Origin: Gammaproteobacteria bacterium
Lineage (GTDB): Bacteria > Pseudomonadota > Gammaproteobacteria > GRL18
Assembly (NCBI GenBank): GCA_015488755.1
Contig: WFNB01000030.1
Span: 1-34,069 of the forward strand
Reading direction: 5' to 3'
Length of the DNA: 34,069 nt
Both the position numbers and the translations under genes were made by a program. The notes under the pieces were generated by a model. The model saw only the letters and a list, made by a program, of their open reading frames with translations. It was not told the DNA's origin and ran no database searches. The stretch's first letter is position 1; each line of letters opens with the position of its first letter. Below, piece by piece: positions 24,065 through 33,890 of the stretch.

Positions 24065-24943
24065 ATGACTGATAATGCAATGACCTTGGAAGATTTGATT
24101 GCCCAAAATGAACAGCTGATAAAAGAAAATCGTAGCCTTAAAAAAGGCAACTCTAAAGCAGTAAAAAAGTTCCGGCTAGAGCACTCTTTAAAGCCGTATC
24201 AGGCTGAATTGATTCAGATGCAAAAATACTTAGAAGACACGGGTAAGCGTATGGTTATCCTCTTTGAAGGTCGTGATGCATCAGGCAAAGGTGGTACGAT
24301 TCGACGTGTGACTCGTTATATGAATGAAAAACACTACCGTATTGTTGCCCTAGGTAAGCCGACTGAAGAGCAAAAAACGCAGTGGTTTTTTCAAAAGTAT
24401 ATTCGTCACCTACCTGCAGGTGGTGAAGTGGTCTTATTTGACCGTAGTTGGTATAACCGTTCTATGGTAGAGCCGGTTTTTGGCTTTTGTACCGAGACAG
24501 AATACAAAAACTTTATGAAAGGTGTGACAGGCTTTGAAAAAGACTTGGTCAGACAGGGTACTATTCTTGTTAAATTGTACTTTAGTGTTACCAAAGAAGA
24601 GCAAGATCGACGTTTTAAACGCCGTAAAACCGATCCACTAAGACAATGGAAATTATCTGAAGTAGATGTGCAGGCTCAAGAACGTTGGGATGATTTTACT
24701 AATGTGAAATACGAAATGCTCAGAAAAACCCACTCCTCATTAACGCCTTGGACAATTATTCGCTCTAATGACAAATATAAGGCACGTCTTAATGCGATGA
24801 AAGTAATATTAAATGCAGTTCATTATGAGCGTTTAGATAAAGATTTAGATTTTGTGCCGGATCATAAAATTGTCTATTCTGGAGCACATGAAATTGAAAT
24901 TATGGAAGCTCAGAGATTGCGTAAAGGTCGTTTTGTGACCTAA
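24065..24943 (+). CDS. ppk2: Polyphosphate kinase 2 (PPK2 family)
   Basis: This 292-aa protein has the PPK2 signatures: Walker A FEGRDASGKGGTIRR, the lid-proximal LGKPTEEQKTQWFFQKYIRHLPAGGEVVLFDRSWYNR (Walker B FDRSWYNR), RRKTDPLRQWKLSEVD and NDKYKARLN. It transfers phosphate between polyphosphate and nucleoside di- or monophosphates in the cytoplasm. A single domain of this length fits class I PPK2, which mainly uses diphosphates. The start is sure: AGGAGG lies 7 bases before ATG 24065. It is divergent from the APS kinase gene, and the 194 bases between them show no certain promoter. Confidence 0.95.
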   Translation: MTDNAMTLEDLIAQNEQLIKENRSLKKGNSKAVKKFRLEHSLKPYQAELIQMQKYLEDTGKRMVILFEGRDASGKGGTIRRVTRYMNEKHYRIVALGKPTEEQKTQWFFQKYIRHLPAGGEVVLFDRSWYNRSMVEPVFGFCTETEYKNFMKGVTGFEKDLVRQGTILVKLYFSVTKEEQDRRFKRRKTDPLRQWKLSEVDVQAQERWDDFTNVKYEMLRKTHSSLTPWTIIRSNDKYKARLNAMKVILNAVHYERLDKDLDFVPDHKIVYSGAHEIEIMEAQRLRKGRFVT

Positions 24944-24959
24944 GCCTTGTTTTTTATAG

Positions 24960-25005
24960 CTCGGTGCACTTTATAATTTACAAATAACTTATAATGCGCA
25001 CCGAG
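24960..25005 (+). repeat. Long imperfect hairpin between ppk2 and the M23 peptidase gene
   Basis: CTCGGTGC (24960-24967) and GCACCGAG (24998-25005) form a perfect 8-bp base. Pairing continues inward to 17 positions with two mismatches around a 12-nt loop. No T-tract follows, so a classical terminator is unlikely. It lies 30 bases ahead of the metal-uptake operon, so it could be an RNA structure or operator-like site. Confidence 0.65.
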
Positions 25006-25034
25006 GTAGACCTTCCTAATTTTAGCCCTGAGCC

Positions 25035-25940
25035 ATGACCTACATTAAACTGCCTTCTTTTATTATTTGCTTTTTTGTCTTATATGCCAGCCAGCTGATG
25101 GCTCAGAGTAAGCAACTGTCCTTTGCCGATAGCACCATGTTACGAGGTCATTTCACACAGGGTGGTTTAGTCTATGGCAAAACCAAACCGACGAATCAGG
25201 TTTTTTTTGAACAACAGGCGATTCGGGTCTCACCCGAGGGGGATTATCTAATTGCCTTTCATCGTGATGAAGCAAGTCAGGTTCATTTAAAAATAATTAC
25301 CCCAAGTGGGCAAGTGTTTCTTAAGACCTTGGCCATTGAACAGAGACAGTATCCAATACAACGCATTAATGGTCTGGCAAAGGACAAAGTCAGTCCTCGT
25401 AAGCCAGCCGTTTTATCTCGTATCAAAAAAGAACGTCAGCAGGTAGCACAGGCACGCCTGAGGGATGATCCACGGACAGATTTTTTAGCTCCTTTTATTT
25501 GGCCAAGTATCGGGCCTATTAGTGGGGTTTATGGGAGTCAGAGAATACTCAATGGTCAGCCTCGTTGGCCACATTTTGGCGTGGATATCGCCGCCCCTAA
25601 AGGGAGTAATGTTGTTGCTCCAGCAGGGGGAATTATTAGCTTGGCTCATCCTAATATGTTTTTTTCAGGTGGTACCATTATTTTGGATCATGGTCATGGT
25701 TTATCGTCTACTTTTTTACATTTAAGTCAATTATTGGTCAAAGTCGGGGATAAAGTGCAACAGGGTGATTTGATTGCTAAAGTTGGGGATACTGGGCGAG
25801 TGACAGGAGCTCATTTGGATTGGCGTATGAATCTCTTTAAACGTAGAATTGATCCCCAATTATTAGTCGAGCCAATGATTGAGCATTTCTCTACGCCACA
25901 AAAAAATAAGGCTCAAAAAAGTACTCAATATGAAAAATAA
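25035..25940 (+). CDS. M23-family (LytM) peptidoglycan endopeptidase, exported
   Basis: The 301-aa protein starts with a signal peptide (IICFFVLYASQLMAQ, cleavage near residue 24). After a strand-rich N-terminal part it has a LytM domain (about 165-285) with His180 and Asp184 in HFGVDIAAPKG, His229 in STFLHLS and His260 in GAHLDWRM. The usual final HxH is H-L-D here, a variant I believe occurs in proteobacterial members. It probably cleaves peptidoglycan cross-links in the periplasm. It overlaps znuA by 11 bases. In E. coli the M23 enzyme MepM is also next to znuA, so the link between zinc uptake and a zinc endopeptidase recurs. Confidence 0.9.
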   Translation: MTYIKLPSFIICFFVLYASQLMAQSKQLSFADSTMLRGHFTQGGLVYGKTKPTNQVFFEQQAIRVSPEGDYLIAFHRDEASQVHLKIITPSGQVFLKTLAIEQRQYPIQRINGLAKDKVSPRKPAVLSRIKKERQQVAQARLRDDPRTDFLAPFIWPSIGPISGVYGSQRILNGQPRWPHFGVDIAAPKGSNVVAPAGGIISLAHPNMFFSGGTIILDHGHGLSSTFLHLSQLLVKVGDKVQQGDLIAKVGDTGRVTGAHLDWRMNLFKRRIDPQLLVEPMIEHFSTPQKNKAQKSTQYEK

Positions 25941-26784
25941 AAATAGCTTGCTAATGATTCTATCTATCTTGTTTTTTTTACAGCCGGTCAGTGTATGGGC
26001 AGAAAAATTAGAAGTCTTTGTATCTATTTTACCCCAGAAGTTCTTAGTGGAACGTATTGGTGGAGATGTGGTGCATGTATCTGTAATGGTTAAACCTGGG
26101 CAATCCCCCGAAACCTTTGAACCATCACCCAAATTAATGTCTCTTTATGCAAACTCCAATGTCTATTTTACTATTGGTTTGCCATTTGAACAGGTTTGGA
26201 TTAAGCGGGTCGCTTCTTTGAATCACGCCGCTTCTATTGTGCATACTGAAGTATCAAGCTTGCATGAGCCTACCCCGACACAGGGTGGACATGGGCATGA
26301 ATTTGACCCACATACATGGCTTTCACCAAGCTTATTTCTACAGCAAGGTGAGCTTGTATTAGCGGAGTTAATACGTTTGTCACCACAAAATAAGGCGCGC
26401 TTTACTGCGAATTATCAAACACTTTTTAATGAAGTGGGTCAATTGCATCATGAATTACAAACCCTGTTTACAGCGCTGGATAAACACGCCTTTATCACCT
26501 TTCATCCAGCATTTTCATACTTTGCTAAACAATATGGTTTGACTCAGTTGGCTATTGAGGTAGCAGGCAAAGAGCCTTCGGCAAAGCAAATTGCACAAAT
26601 CATTAGCAGTATTAAGGGTAAAAATGTACGCTATATTTTAATTGAAAAGCAGTTTAATCAAGTCATAGCCAAAACCATTGCTCAGTCCATCCATGCTCAG
26701 TTATTGGTACTTGATCCCCTAGCATTTGATTATTTGGCTAATATGAGAGATATTGCTTATAAAATTAATAAGGCACTTTTTTAA
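25930..26784 (+). CDS. znuA: Metal (probably zinc) ABC transporter substrate-binding protein
   Basis: The protein is 284 aa from ATG 25930. The frame opens at 25879, but only the later start gives a proper signal peptide (LLMILSILFFLQPVSVWA). It is a TroA/ZnuA-fold periplasmic binding protein: VFVSILPQKFLVERIGGDVV, DPHTWLSP with a metal His, FHPAFSYFAKQYGL with a second His, and LVLDPL with the Asp. The first family His (in PHxxEP) is replaced by Glu in SPETFEP. A short His-containing loop GGHGHEFDPH precedes the second site. The gene overlaps the M23 peptidase and heads znuA-znuC-znuB. Zinc is likely; manganese cannot be excluded. Confidence 0.9.
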   Translation: MKNKNSLLMILSILFFLQPVSVWAEKLEVFVSILPQKFLVERIGGDVVHVSVMVKPGQSPETFEPSPKLMSLYANSNVYFTIGLPFEQVWIKRVASLNHAASIVHTEVSSLHEPTPTQGGHGHEFDPHTWLSPSLFLQQGELVLAELIRLSPQNKARFTANYQTLFNEVGQLHHELQTLFTALDKHAFITFHPAFSYFAKQYGLTQLAIEVAGKEPSAKQIAQIISSIKGKNVRYILIEKQFNQVIAKTIAQSIHAQLLVLDPLAFDYLANMRDIAYKINKALF

Positions 26785-26816
26785 ACGTTGCTAATGGATA
26801 TTAATAATGGCGAGCT

Positions 26817-27545
26817 ATGACAGACATTGCAATTAAAATAACCGATCTGAACTTTTCCTTTGAGAAGCTTTCCATTTTGGAAAATATTAGCATGCTCATC
26901 GAGCAAGGGGATTTTGTTGGCTTGGTAGGGCCGAATGGTGGTGGTAAAACAACCTTACTTAAACTAATTTTAGGTTTGTATAAAGCCCAGTCAGGGATAA
27001 TTGAAATTTTTGGCCAACCCCTAAAACAACAAAGAAAAACCATTGGTTATGTACCACAATACGCCCATTTTAATAGTGATTTTCCTATTTCAGTACAAGA
27101 TACCGTCTTGCAAGGACGTCTTGGTATTGGCTCTCGTTTAGGTGGTTATAGTAAACAAGATAAAAGCATTGCTCAAAAAGTAATGCGTGAAACTGAAATC
27201 ATTGATTTAGCCAATCGCTCCATTCAGTCACTTTCAGGAGGGCAGATGCAGCGTGTTTTAGTGGCAAGGGCATTGGCAACTGAGCCGAAAATTTTATTAT
27301 TAGATGAGCCAACAGCCAATATTGATCAACGTGCAGAAAAAGATATTTTTGATTTATTTAAAAGTATTAATGAACGTATGACCATACTGATTATTTCTCA
27401 TGATATTGGCTTTGTGTCAGACTATATTAATAAAGTGTTTTGCCTGAATAAAACCTTGGTCTGTCATGATGCTTCACCGGTTACCAGTGATACAATTAAT
27501 ACACTTTATGGTGGGCATGTGCATGAAATTCATCACCATCACTAA
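26817..27545 (+). CDS. znuC: Metal ABC transporter ATP-binding protein
   Basis: The 242-aa ATPase has Walker A GPNGGGKTT, Q loop VPQYAHF, the signature LSGGQMQR, Walker B ILLLDEPT and the switch His in IISHDIG. The C-terminus ends HVHEIHHHH, a His-rich tail common in zinc and manganese importers. It energises ZnuB at the inner membrane and lies 32 bases after znuA. Confidence 0.94.
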   Translation: MTDIAIKITDLNFSFEKLSILENISMLIEQGDFVGLVGPNGGGKTTLLKLILGLYKAQSGIIEIFGQPLKQQRKTIGYVPQYAHFNSDFPISVQDTVLQGRLGIGSRLGGYSKQDKSIAQKVMRETEIIDLANRSIQSLSGGQMQRVLVARALATEPKILLLDEPTANIDQRAEKDIFDLFKSINERMTILIISHDIGFVSDYINKVFCLNKTLVCHDASPVTSDTINTLYGGHVHEIHHHH

Positions 27546-27595
27546 GCGCTTTACTTAGCTTTAAGGTAACTTATAAGGACTTCCTCCCGATTATT

Positions 27596-28414
27596 ATGGA
27601 ATTTTTTCACACATTAGCCACACAAGCCTTTTTACAGAATGCTCTATTAGGTGGTATTTTGGCGAGTATTGGCTGCGGTTTAACGGGTAGCTTTGTGGTG
27701 GTTAATCGCATTGGCTATATGGCAGGTGGTATTGCCCACTCTGTTTTAGGTGGTATGGGCATTGCCTACTATTTAGGACTCAACCCCTTTGTTGGTGCAT
27801 TGATTGCGGCCTTATTGGCGGCCATTATCATTGGTACTATCAAGCTGAAATGGCAACATCAGGAAGATACCACTATTGGGGCTATTTGGGCTGTGGGCAT
27901 GGCTATTGGTATTATTTTTATCTCAAAATCTGATGGTTATAACACCAATCTTATGTCGTTTCTCTTCGGTAATATTTTAATCATTTCTGATGAACAGTTA
28001 TTTATTATGCTCGTGCTGGATATTATTACTCTTATCTTTGTTGCCGTATTTTACAAGCAATTAATTGCCGTTTCCTTTGATATGGAGTTTGCCATCGTTC
28101 GGGGGATTCATGTTAATTTATTTTATTTACTCTTATTGTGTTTAATTGCTATTACGGTGGTTTTATTGATTCAAGTCGTGGGCTTAATTCTGGTCATTGC
28201 CTTGCTTACTTTGCCGGCAGCCATTGCGAAACAATATGTACATTCTATTGGTATGATGATGTTATTAGCATCATTTTTAGGGATGTTATTTACCTCAACA
28301 GGCTTATTTATCTCTTATGAGCCTGATTTACCTGCCGGTGCAACGATTATTCTTGTTGCTGGTCTGGCCTATTTTATTTCCAGTATTGTACGTTCATGGC
28401 GACCTTTTAAATAA
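27596..28414 (+). CDS. znuB: Metal ABC transporter permease
   Basis: This 272-aa protein has about eight hydrophobic segments, beginning ALLGGILASIGCGLTGSFVVV, and the ABC-3 permease features NRIGYMAGGIAHSVLGGMGIAYYLG. Further helices include LLLLCLIAITVVLLIQVVGLILV. It forms the membrane channel for znuA/znuC cargo. It is 50 bases after znuC, with ACTTATAAGGAC containing the likely AAGGA ribosome-binding site. Confidence 0.94.
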   Translation: MEFFHTLATQAFLQNALLGGILASIGCGLTGSFVVVNRIGYMAGGIAHSVLGGMGIAYYLGLNPFVGALIAALLAAIIIGTIKLKWQHQEDTTIGAIWAVGMAIGIIFISKSDGYNTNLMSFLFGNILIISDEQLFIMLVLDIITLIFVAVFYKQLIAVSFDMEFAIVRGIHVNLFYLLLLCLIAITVVLLIQVVGLILVIALLTLPAAIAKQYVHSIGMMMLLASFLGMLFTSTGLFISYEPDLPAGATIILVAGLAYFISSIVRSWRPFK

Positions 28415-28483
28415 ATTTTATTGTTAATTCCCCTGTGAATCCACTGCTTTCGTTAAGTTGGCTTAATGATTGCTGGAAATAAA

Positions 28484-28507
28484 GATAAAAAAGACGGATT
28501 TTTTATC
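28484..28507 (+). repeat. AT-rich inverted repeat between znuB and crcB
   Basis: GATAAAAAA (28484-28492) and TTTTTTATC (28499-28507) form a perfect 9-bp stem with loop GACGGA. The T run lies inside the stem, as in bidirectional terminators. It may end the znu transcript. I found no fluoride-riboswitch (crcB motif) sequence in the 161 bases ahead of crcB. Confidence 0.5.
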
Positions 28508-28575
28508 CTCATATAATGAAAAAAACGACAAAGAAGCATAAAATATGCGTCTTTATTGTGAGTAGGGAAAGTATT

Positions 28576-28950
28576 TTGCTTGAAATTGGTGCAATTGCAA
28601 TGGGTGGTGCGTTTGGTGCTGTGATGCGCTTTTGGGTATCCGGTGCGGTGTATGCATGGCTGGGAAGAAATTTTCCTTATGGTACCTTAAGTGTTAATGT
28701 TATAGGCTCTTTTTTAATTGGTATTGCCTCGATTTTATTAATTGAAAAACTCACCATAGGTGCTGAAGCTCGTTCCTTTATTATGATTGGTTTTTTAGGT
28801 GCCTTTACCACCTTTTCAACGTTCTCTTTAGAAACCTTATTTTTATTACAAGAAGGTTTATTAGTTAAAGCAGGCGCCAATGTCCTAATTAATGTTATGT
28901 TCTGCATTGGTGCTACTTGGGCTGGAATGATATTGGCTCGTTCTCTCTAA
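28576..28950 (+). CDS. crcB: Fluoride exporter CrcB/Fluc
   Basis: The protein is 124 aa from TTG 28576. It has four hydrophobic helices with family motifs GGAFGAVMRFW, YGTLSVNVIGSFLIG and GFLGAFTTFSTFSLE, the last holding the phenylalanine box and the Na+-site TFST. Fluc proteins form dual-topology dimeric fluoride channels in the inner membrane. An upstream ATG at 28516 would add 20 mostly basic residues and has no ribosome-binding site. The TTG has AGGGA 7 bases ahead and gives the usual CrcB length, so I prefer it. DUF190 follows, a frequent partner. Confidence 0.92.
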   Translation: MLEIGAIAMGGAFGAVMRFWVSGAVYAWLGRNFPYGTLSVNVIGSFLIGIASILLIEKLTIGAEARSFIMIGFLGAFTTFSTFSLETLFLLQEGLLVKAGANVLINVMFCIGATWAGMILARSL

Positions 28951-28977
28951 TTTTTCTATTTTAATCAGGCAAGTAAT

Positions 28978-29307
28978 ATGGACAAGCAGATCAAAACACA
29001 AAAAATTACTCTCATTAGAATCTATACGGATGATAGTAATGGTCATATTAACCAAATGCTTGAGCAACTTCATCAACGTGACGATGTCAATGGTGCGACT
29101 ATTTTTAGAGGTATTGCAGGTTTTGGTAAAGAAGGACGAATACACCAGAGTTCTTTGCTTGATTTATCCAGTCAGTTGCCAGTCGTGATTGAACTGTTTC
29201 ATAAAAGTAGCCAATCTGAAGAGTTAATTAACTTCATACACACTCAGATCACTAATGCTCATATCGTTAGCTGGGATGCCAATCTTTCATTTGAACACAT
29301 TGATTAA
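28978..29307 (+). CDS. DUF190 protein, CrcB-associated
   Basis: This 109-aa protein fits DUF190: ITLIRIYTDDSNGHINQMLEQLHQRDDVNGATIFRGIAGFGKEGRIHQSSLLDLSSQLPVVIELF, resembling a small PII-like ferredoxin fold. Members are often encoded next to crcB, as here (27 bases downstream), and may regulate or assist the fluoride channel. The molecular role is unknown. ATG 28978 is preceded by CAGG. Confidence 0.9.
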   Translation: MDKQIKTQKITLIRIYTDDSNGHINQMLEQLHQRDDVNGATIFRGIAGFGKEGRIHQSSLLDLSSQLPVVIELFHKSSQSEELINFIHTQITNAHIVSWDANLSFEHID

Positions 29308-29346
29308 TGACTCCTGTTAAGATAAGAGCCATTAGAATCTTAATAA

Positions 29347-30698
<1,352 letters not shown>

Positions 30699-30699
<1 letters not shown>

Positions 30700-32519
30700 T
30701 GATCCCTCGTCTGATTGCACGCACATCACATATTGAAAAACAACAATTGGCTGAGTTTGGCCAACGTTTTTCCTTATCAGCCTTGCAAGCAAAGATTGTT
30801 GCTCATCGTATACAAGCAACAGGTACTGCCGTGCTTGCTGATGAGCAAATTGAACACATTGTTCTCGCCTCACTAAAAAATATTGCACCCCCTCATTTAC
30901 TTAAGGATGGCGATAAAGCCGTACAACGCATTGCCCTAGCAATTAAAAAAGGTGAAACTATCGGCTTGCTGACGGATTATGATGTCGATGGCATTACTTC
31001 TCATGCTATTTTGTTGCATGCATTACGAGATTTTTTTGCCGTACCACAAAGCCATATCCAACATCTTATCGGCCACCGCATTGATGATGGTTATGGCATC
31101 AGTCAGGGCTTGGTGGAACGTATTTTGTCCTTTGCGGATGACAACGAGACACACTGTGATTATTCGCATTTACCCGATCTTATTATTAGTGCCGATTGTG
31201 GCTCCTCCGATGAAAAACGCATTGCCCAATTAAAGGCCAAGGGCATTGATGTGATTGTGACGGATCATCATGCCATCCCTCAAGAAGGTATCCCACAATC
31301 GGCCTTAGCAACCATTAATCCTACCCGAGAAGATTGCCACTATCCTGATGCGACCATTGCCGGTTGTCTGGTAACTTGGTTACTTATGAGTCATCTACGA
31401 ACCGCATTAATAAATGATGCCGTCATAAACAATAGTAGTCCTAAATTATCAAGCCTTTTAGATTATGTCGCTTTAGGGACAGTTGCAGATGCTGTGTCAT
31501 TAGCTAGCCCAATTAATCGAGCGGTGGTAAAAACGGGTCTGCAGATCATGAACCAACTGAAACGTCCCTGCTGGCAGGTCATAAAAAAGCTACTTGATAG
31601 AGATTTTCAACAATTTACGGCAGAAGATCTTGGCTTTCAAATCGGCCCTCGAATTAATGCGCGTAGTCGAATGTCGGATCCCTATATGGCATTACACTAT
31701 CTTTGTGCGACAGATTTTGCCAAGTCTATGCGCTATCTGCAAGAACTGGATAAGGATAATCAAGATCGTAAAGCCACTGAAAAAGACATGCTGGAAATTG
31801 CTTTTGTTTTAGCAAAAAAACAATTAGCTGATCGTGCGTGGACATTAGTTATTTATGATAAGGCCTTTCATGCTGGTGTGCAGGGTATTGTTGCCTCTCG
31901 CTTAATGGAAAAATTCGGTCGCCCAACGATTGTCCTTAGCCCAATGACTGAAACGGATAAATTAACCGGCTCGGCCAGAACTATTCCTCAAGTTCATATT
32001 CGAAAGGCCATTGAATACGTCTCGAATGCTCACCCAGAGATTGTTCTAAGCTTTGGTGGCCATAAAGGAGCTGCGGGTTTAAAAATAGACAGTCAATATG
32101 TAGCTCAATTTAGTGAGCTATTTGATCAGGCTGTGGCACAACAATTATCCAGTGATACTAACCTACAGCCGATTATTTATACCGATGGTGAGCTCGCAGA
32201 AGAAGAATTGACCTTTGAAACCATTGCCGAGCTTAGACACTTAGAACCTTATGGTCGTGAATTTGAAGTACCTGCATTTGAAGGTGACTTTATCGTACAA
32301 AGCATACGCTCAATAGGTGTCGATGGTACACACTTAATGATGCAATTAGCGACTCATGAACACTCTTTTCGAGCCGTTTGGTTCCGTGCTCTAGAACAAA
32401 AAAATGATCCCTTTCCCTTTGTTGAAGGGCAATCTATTCATGCTGCCTACCAGTTAAAAGAAAACTATTATCGTGGTAACTTTTCAATACAATTACATAT
32501 TATGTATGCCAGCGCATAA
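30699..32519 (+). CDS. recJ: RecJ-family single-stranded-DNA exonuclease (DHH/DHHA1)
   Basis: This 606-aa protein has DHH motif I LLTDYDVDGITSHA (usual form GDYDVDG), motif II SADCGSSDEK, motif III VTDHHAIPQ and GRINARSRMSDP. The DHHA1 motif is SFGGHKGAAGLKI, followed by a C-terminal OB-like domain ending YYRGNFSIQLHIMY. RecJ degrades single-stranded DNA 5' to 3' in recombination and mismatch repair. The N-terminus and several motifs diverge from classical RecJ, so it may be a RecJ paralogue. The start is GTG 30699, overlapping the serS stop by one base, with no strong ribosome-binding site; serS translation may deliver ribosomes. Confidence 0.82.
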
Positions 32520-32604
32520 CTCTATTCAAAAAAGACTGTTATTTAAAAAAGATTGTTTTTAAGTGTGCAATAGGTGTCATTTTATGTGGGTAATAGCAAA
32601 GTTT

Positions 32605-33597
32605 TCATAGTCCAATATCTTCAAGCGGGCTACTAATTTTAGAGATGTCTTTATCCATAACATGAGTGTAAATTTCTGTCGTTTTGACATCGCTATGTCC
32701 CAATAGCTCCTGCAATACACGAATATTAATGCCACTTTCTAAAATGCTTGTGGCAAAGGAGTGCCGAAGGGTATGGCAGCTGACTTGTTTATCAATTTTT
32801 GCTTTACGAGCAGCTGATTTCACTGCTTTTTGCAAGCCTGACTCCATAACATGATGCAGCCTTTCACACCCCGTATGCGGATCAATAGAACGTTTCTTTG
32901 CAGGGAAGACATACTGCCATTGCAATTCTTTAGAAGCATTTTTATACTTTCGGGCTAACGCTTCGGGCATATAAACATCGCCAAAACCAGCATCCAATTC
33001 TTGCTGATGACTTTCACGAACCTTTTCTATTTGTATCTTTAGTTCAGGGATAATGGAATTAGATAAAATAGTACTGCGCCACTTACTACCTTTGCCCAAA
33101 ATGTGAAGACGTTTGCGGTCAAAATCAATATCTTTCACCCGTAAACGCATACACTCCATTAAACGTAAGCCAGAACCATATAATAGTTTTGCCATTAAGG
33201 CATGAGTGCCATCAATATAAATAAAAAATTTTCTGACTTCCTGTTTACTTAATACAGTCGGTATTTTAGGCTTTTTTTTAGCACGAACGGCTTGGATTTT
33301 TCCATCAAGAGGCAAATTGAGCACTCTATTATAGAGAAAGAGTAGGGCGTTAAAGGCCTGATTCTGAGTGGAGGCAGAAACCGATTGATTAAGACTCAAA
33401 TCAGACAAAAAACGTTCAATGTCCTTAACATACAAATTTTTTGGATGGATCTGGCCACCAAAAAAATGAACATAGCGTAAAATCCACTGACAATAGGTTT
33501 TCTCAGTTCGATAAGCATAATGATAATAACGTAAAACTTCACGCACTTGATCCATTAACTTAGCATCTGGATTAGGGCAAAATACTGGTGCTTCCAT
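32605..33597 (-). CDS. intI: Integron integrase (IntI-type tyrosine recombinase)
   Basis: The intact 330-aa protein has an SAM-like N-terminal domain (12-105; YYHYAYRTEKTYCQWI) and a catalytic domain with Arg145 in LLYGSGLRLME, the beta-hairpin Lys in LGKGSKWRS, His275/Arg278 in CHTLRHSFAT, His301 in LLGHSDVKTT and nucleophile Tyr310 in EIYTHV. The extra IntI-specific patch is present at about 209-250: MPEALARKYKNASKELQWQYVFPA, then DPHTG and RLHHV. That patch separates integron integrases from XerC/D and binds flipped-out attC bases. ATG 33597 has GAGGT 7 bases upstream. The gene points left toward recJ, so attI and cassettes should lie to its right. No LexA box is obvious upstream. Confidence 0.95.
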   Translation of the reverse strand: MEAPVFCPNPDAKLMDQVREVLRYYHYAYRTEKTYCQWILRYVHFFGGQIHPKNLYVKDIERFLSDLSLNQSVSASTQNQAFNALLFLYNRVLNLPLDGKIQAVRAKKKPKIPTVLSKQEVRKFFIYIDGTHALMAKLLYGSGLRLMECMRLRVKDIDFDRKRLHILGKGSKWRSTILSNSIIPELKIQIEKVRESHQQELDAGFGDVYMPEALARKYKNASKELQWQYVFPAKKRSIDPHTGCERLHHVMESGLQKAVKSAARKAKIDKQVSCHTLRHSFATSILESGINIRVLQELLGHSDVKTTEIYTHVMDKDISKISSPLEDIGL

Positions 33598-33642
33598 AGC
33601 TACCTCAATATTATTTGTAACTATTCAATATATTTCAAGAAT

Positions 33643-33667
33643 CTACTCCAGTTAACAAGTGGAGTAG
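33643..33667. repeat. Inverted repeat upstream of intI
   Basis: CTACTCCA (33643-33650) and TGGAGTAG (33660-33667) form a perfect 8-bp dyad. The loop includes GTTAAC, which resembles a core-site trinucleotide. It lies 46 bases from the intI start. It could be an integrase-binding or operator element; the attI idea is speculative. Confidence 0.55.
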
Positions 33668-33797
33668 TTCTTCTTATTTAAGCAATATAACATGATTTTT
33701 TAGATAAATGAACAAATTTCAAAAAAAATATTACAGGCTTAATTAAAAAAACTTTGATTTTCCTATTTCCAAACTTCATATTAACAAACATAGAAAA

Positions 33798-33890
33798 TTT
33801 TCCATGTTTTGTATTGATTATGAGCATAAGTAGAAAATTAATATCCTTTTTATTGAAAGGATATTAATTTTATTGGTTTTTCCATGTTTT
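33798..33890. repeat. 13-bp direct repeat flanking the long hairpin
   Basis: TTTTCCATGTTTT occurs at 33798-33810 and again at 33878-33890, 80 bases apart. The first copy is also the right arm of an imperfect palindrome with AAACATAGAAAA. The copies bracket the 16-bp hairpin at 33834. Confidence 0.75.
33834..33871. repeat. Perfect 16-bp hairpin upstream of intI
   Basis: AAAATTAATATCCTTT (33834-33849) and AAAGGATATTAATTTT (33856-33871) pair without mismatch around loop TTATTG. The stem begins with A runs and ends with T runs, so it could act as a bidirectional terminator, insulating intI from cassettes or from the right-hand neighbour. Confidence 0.85.

Noticed and set aside
24960-25005. Zur operator or terminator
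   Set aside because: The dyad does not match the gammaproteobacterial Zur consensus well and lacks a T-tract, so it is listed only as a hairpin.
28415-28575. Fluoride riboswitch ahead of crcB
   Set aside because: The conserved GGNGAUGGC and AACCGCU-like blocks are not found.
33643-33667. attC site
   Set aside because: The dyad has no paired GTTRRRY/RYYYAAC core sites or the L-box/R-box layout; only an isolated GTTAAC is present.
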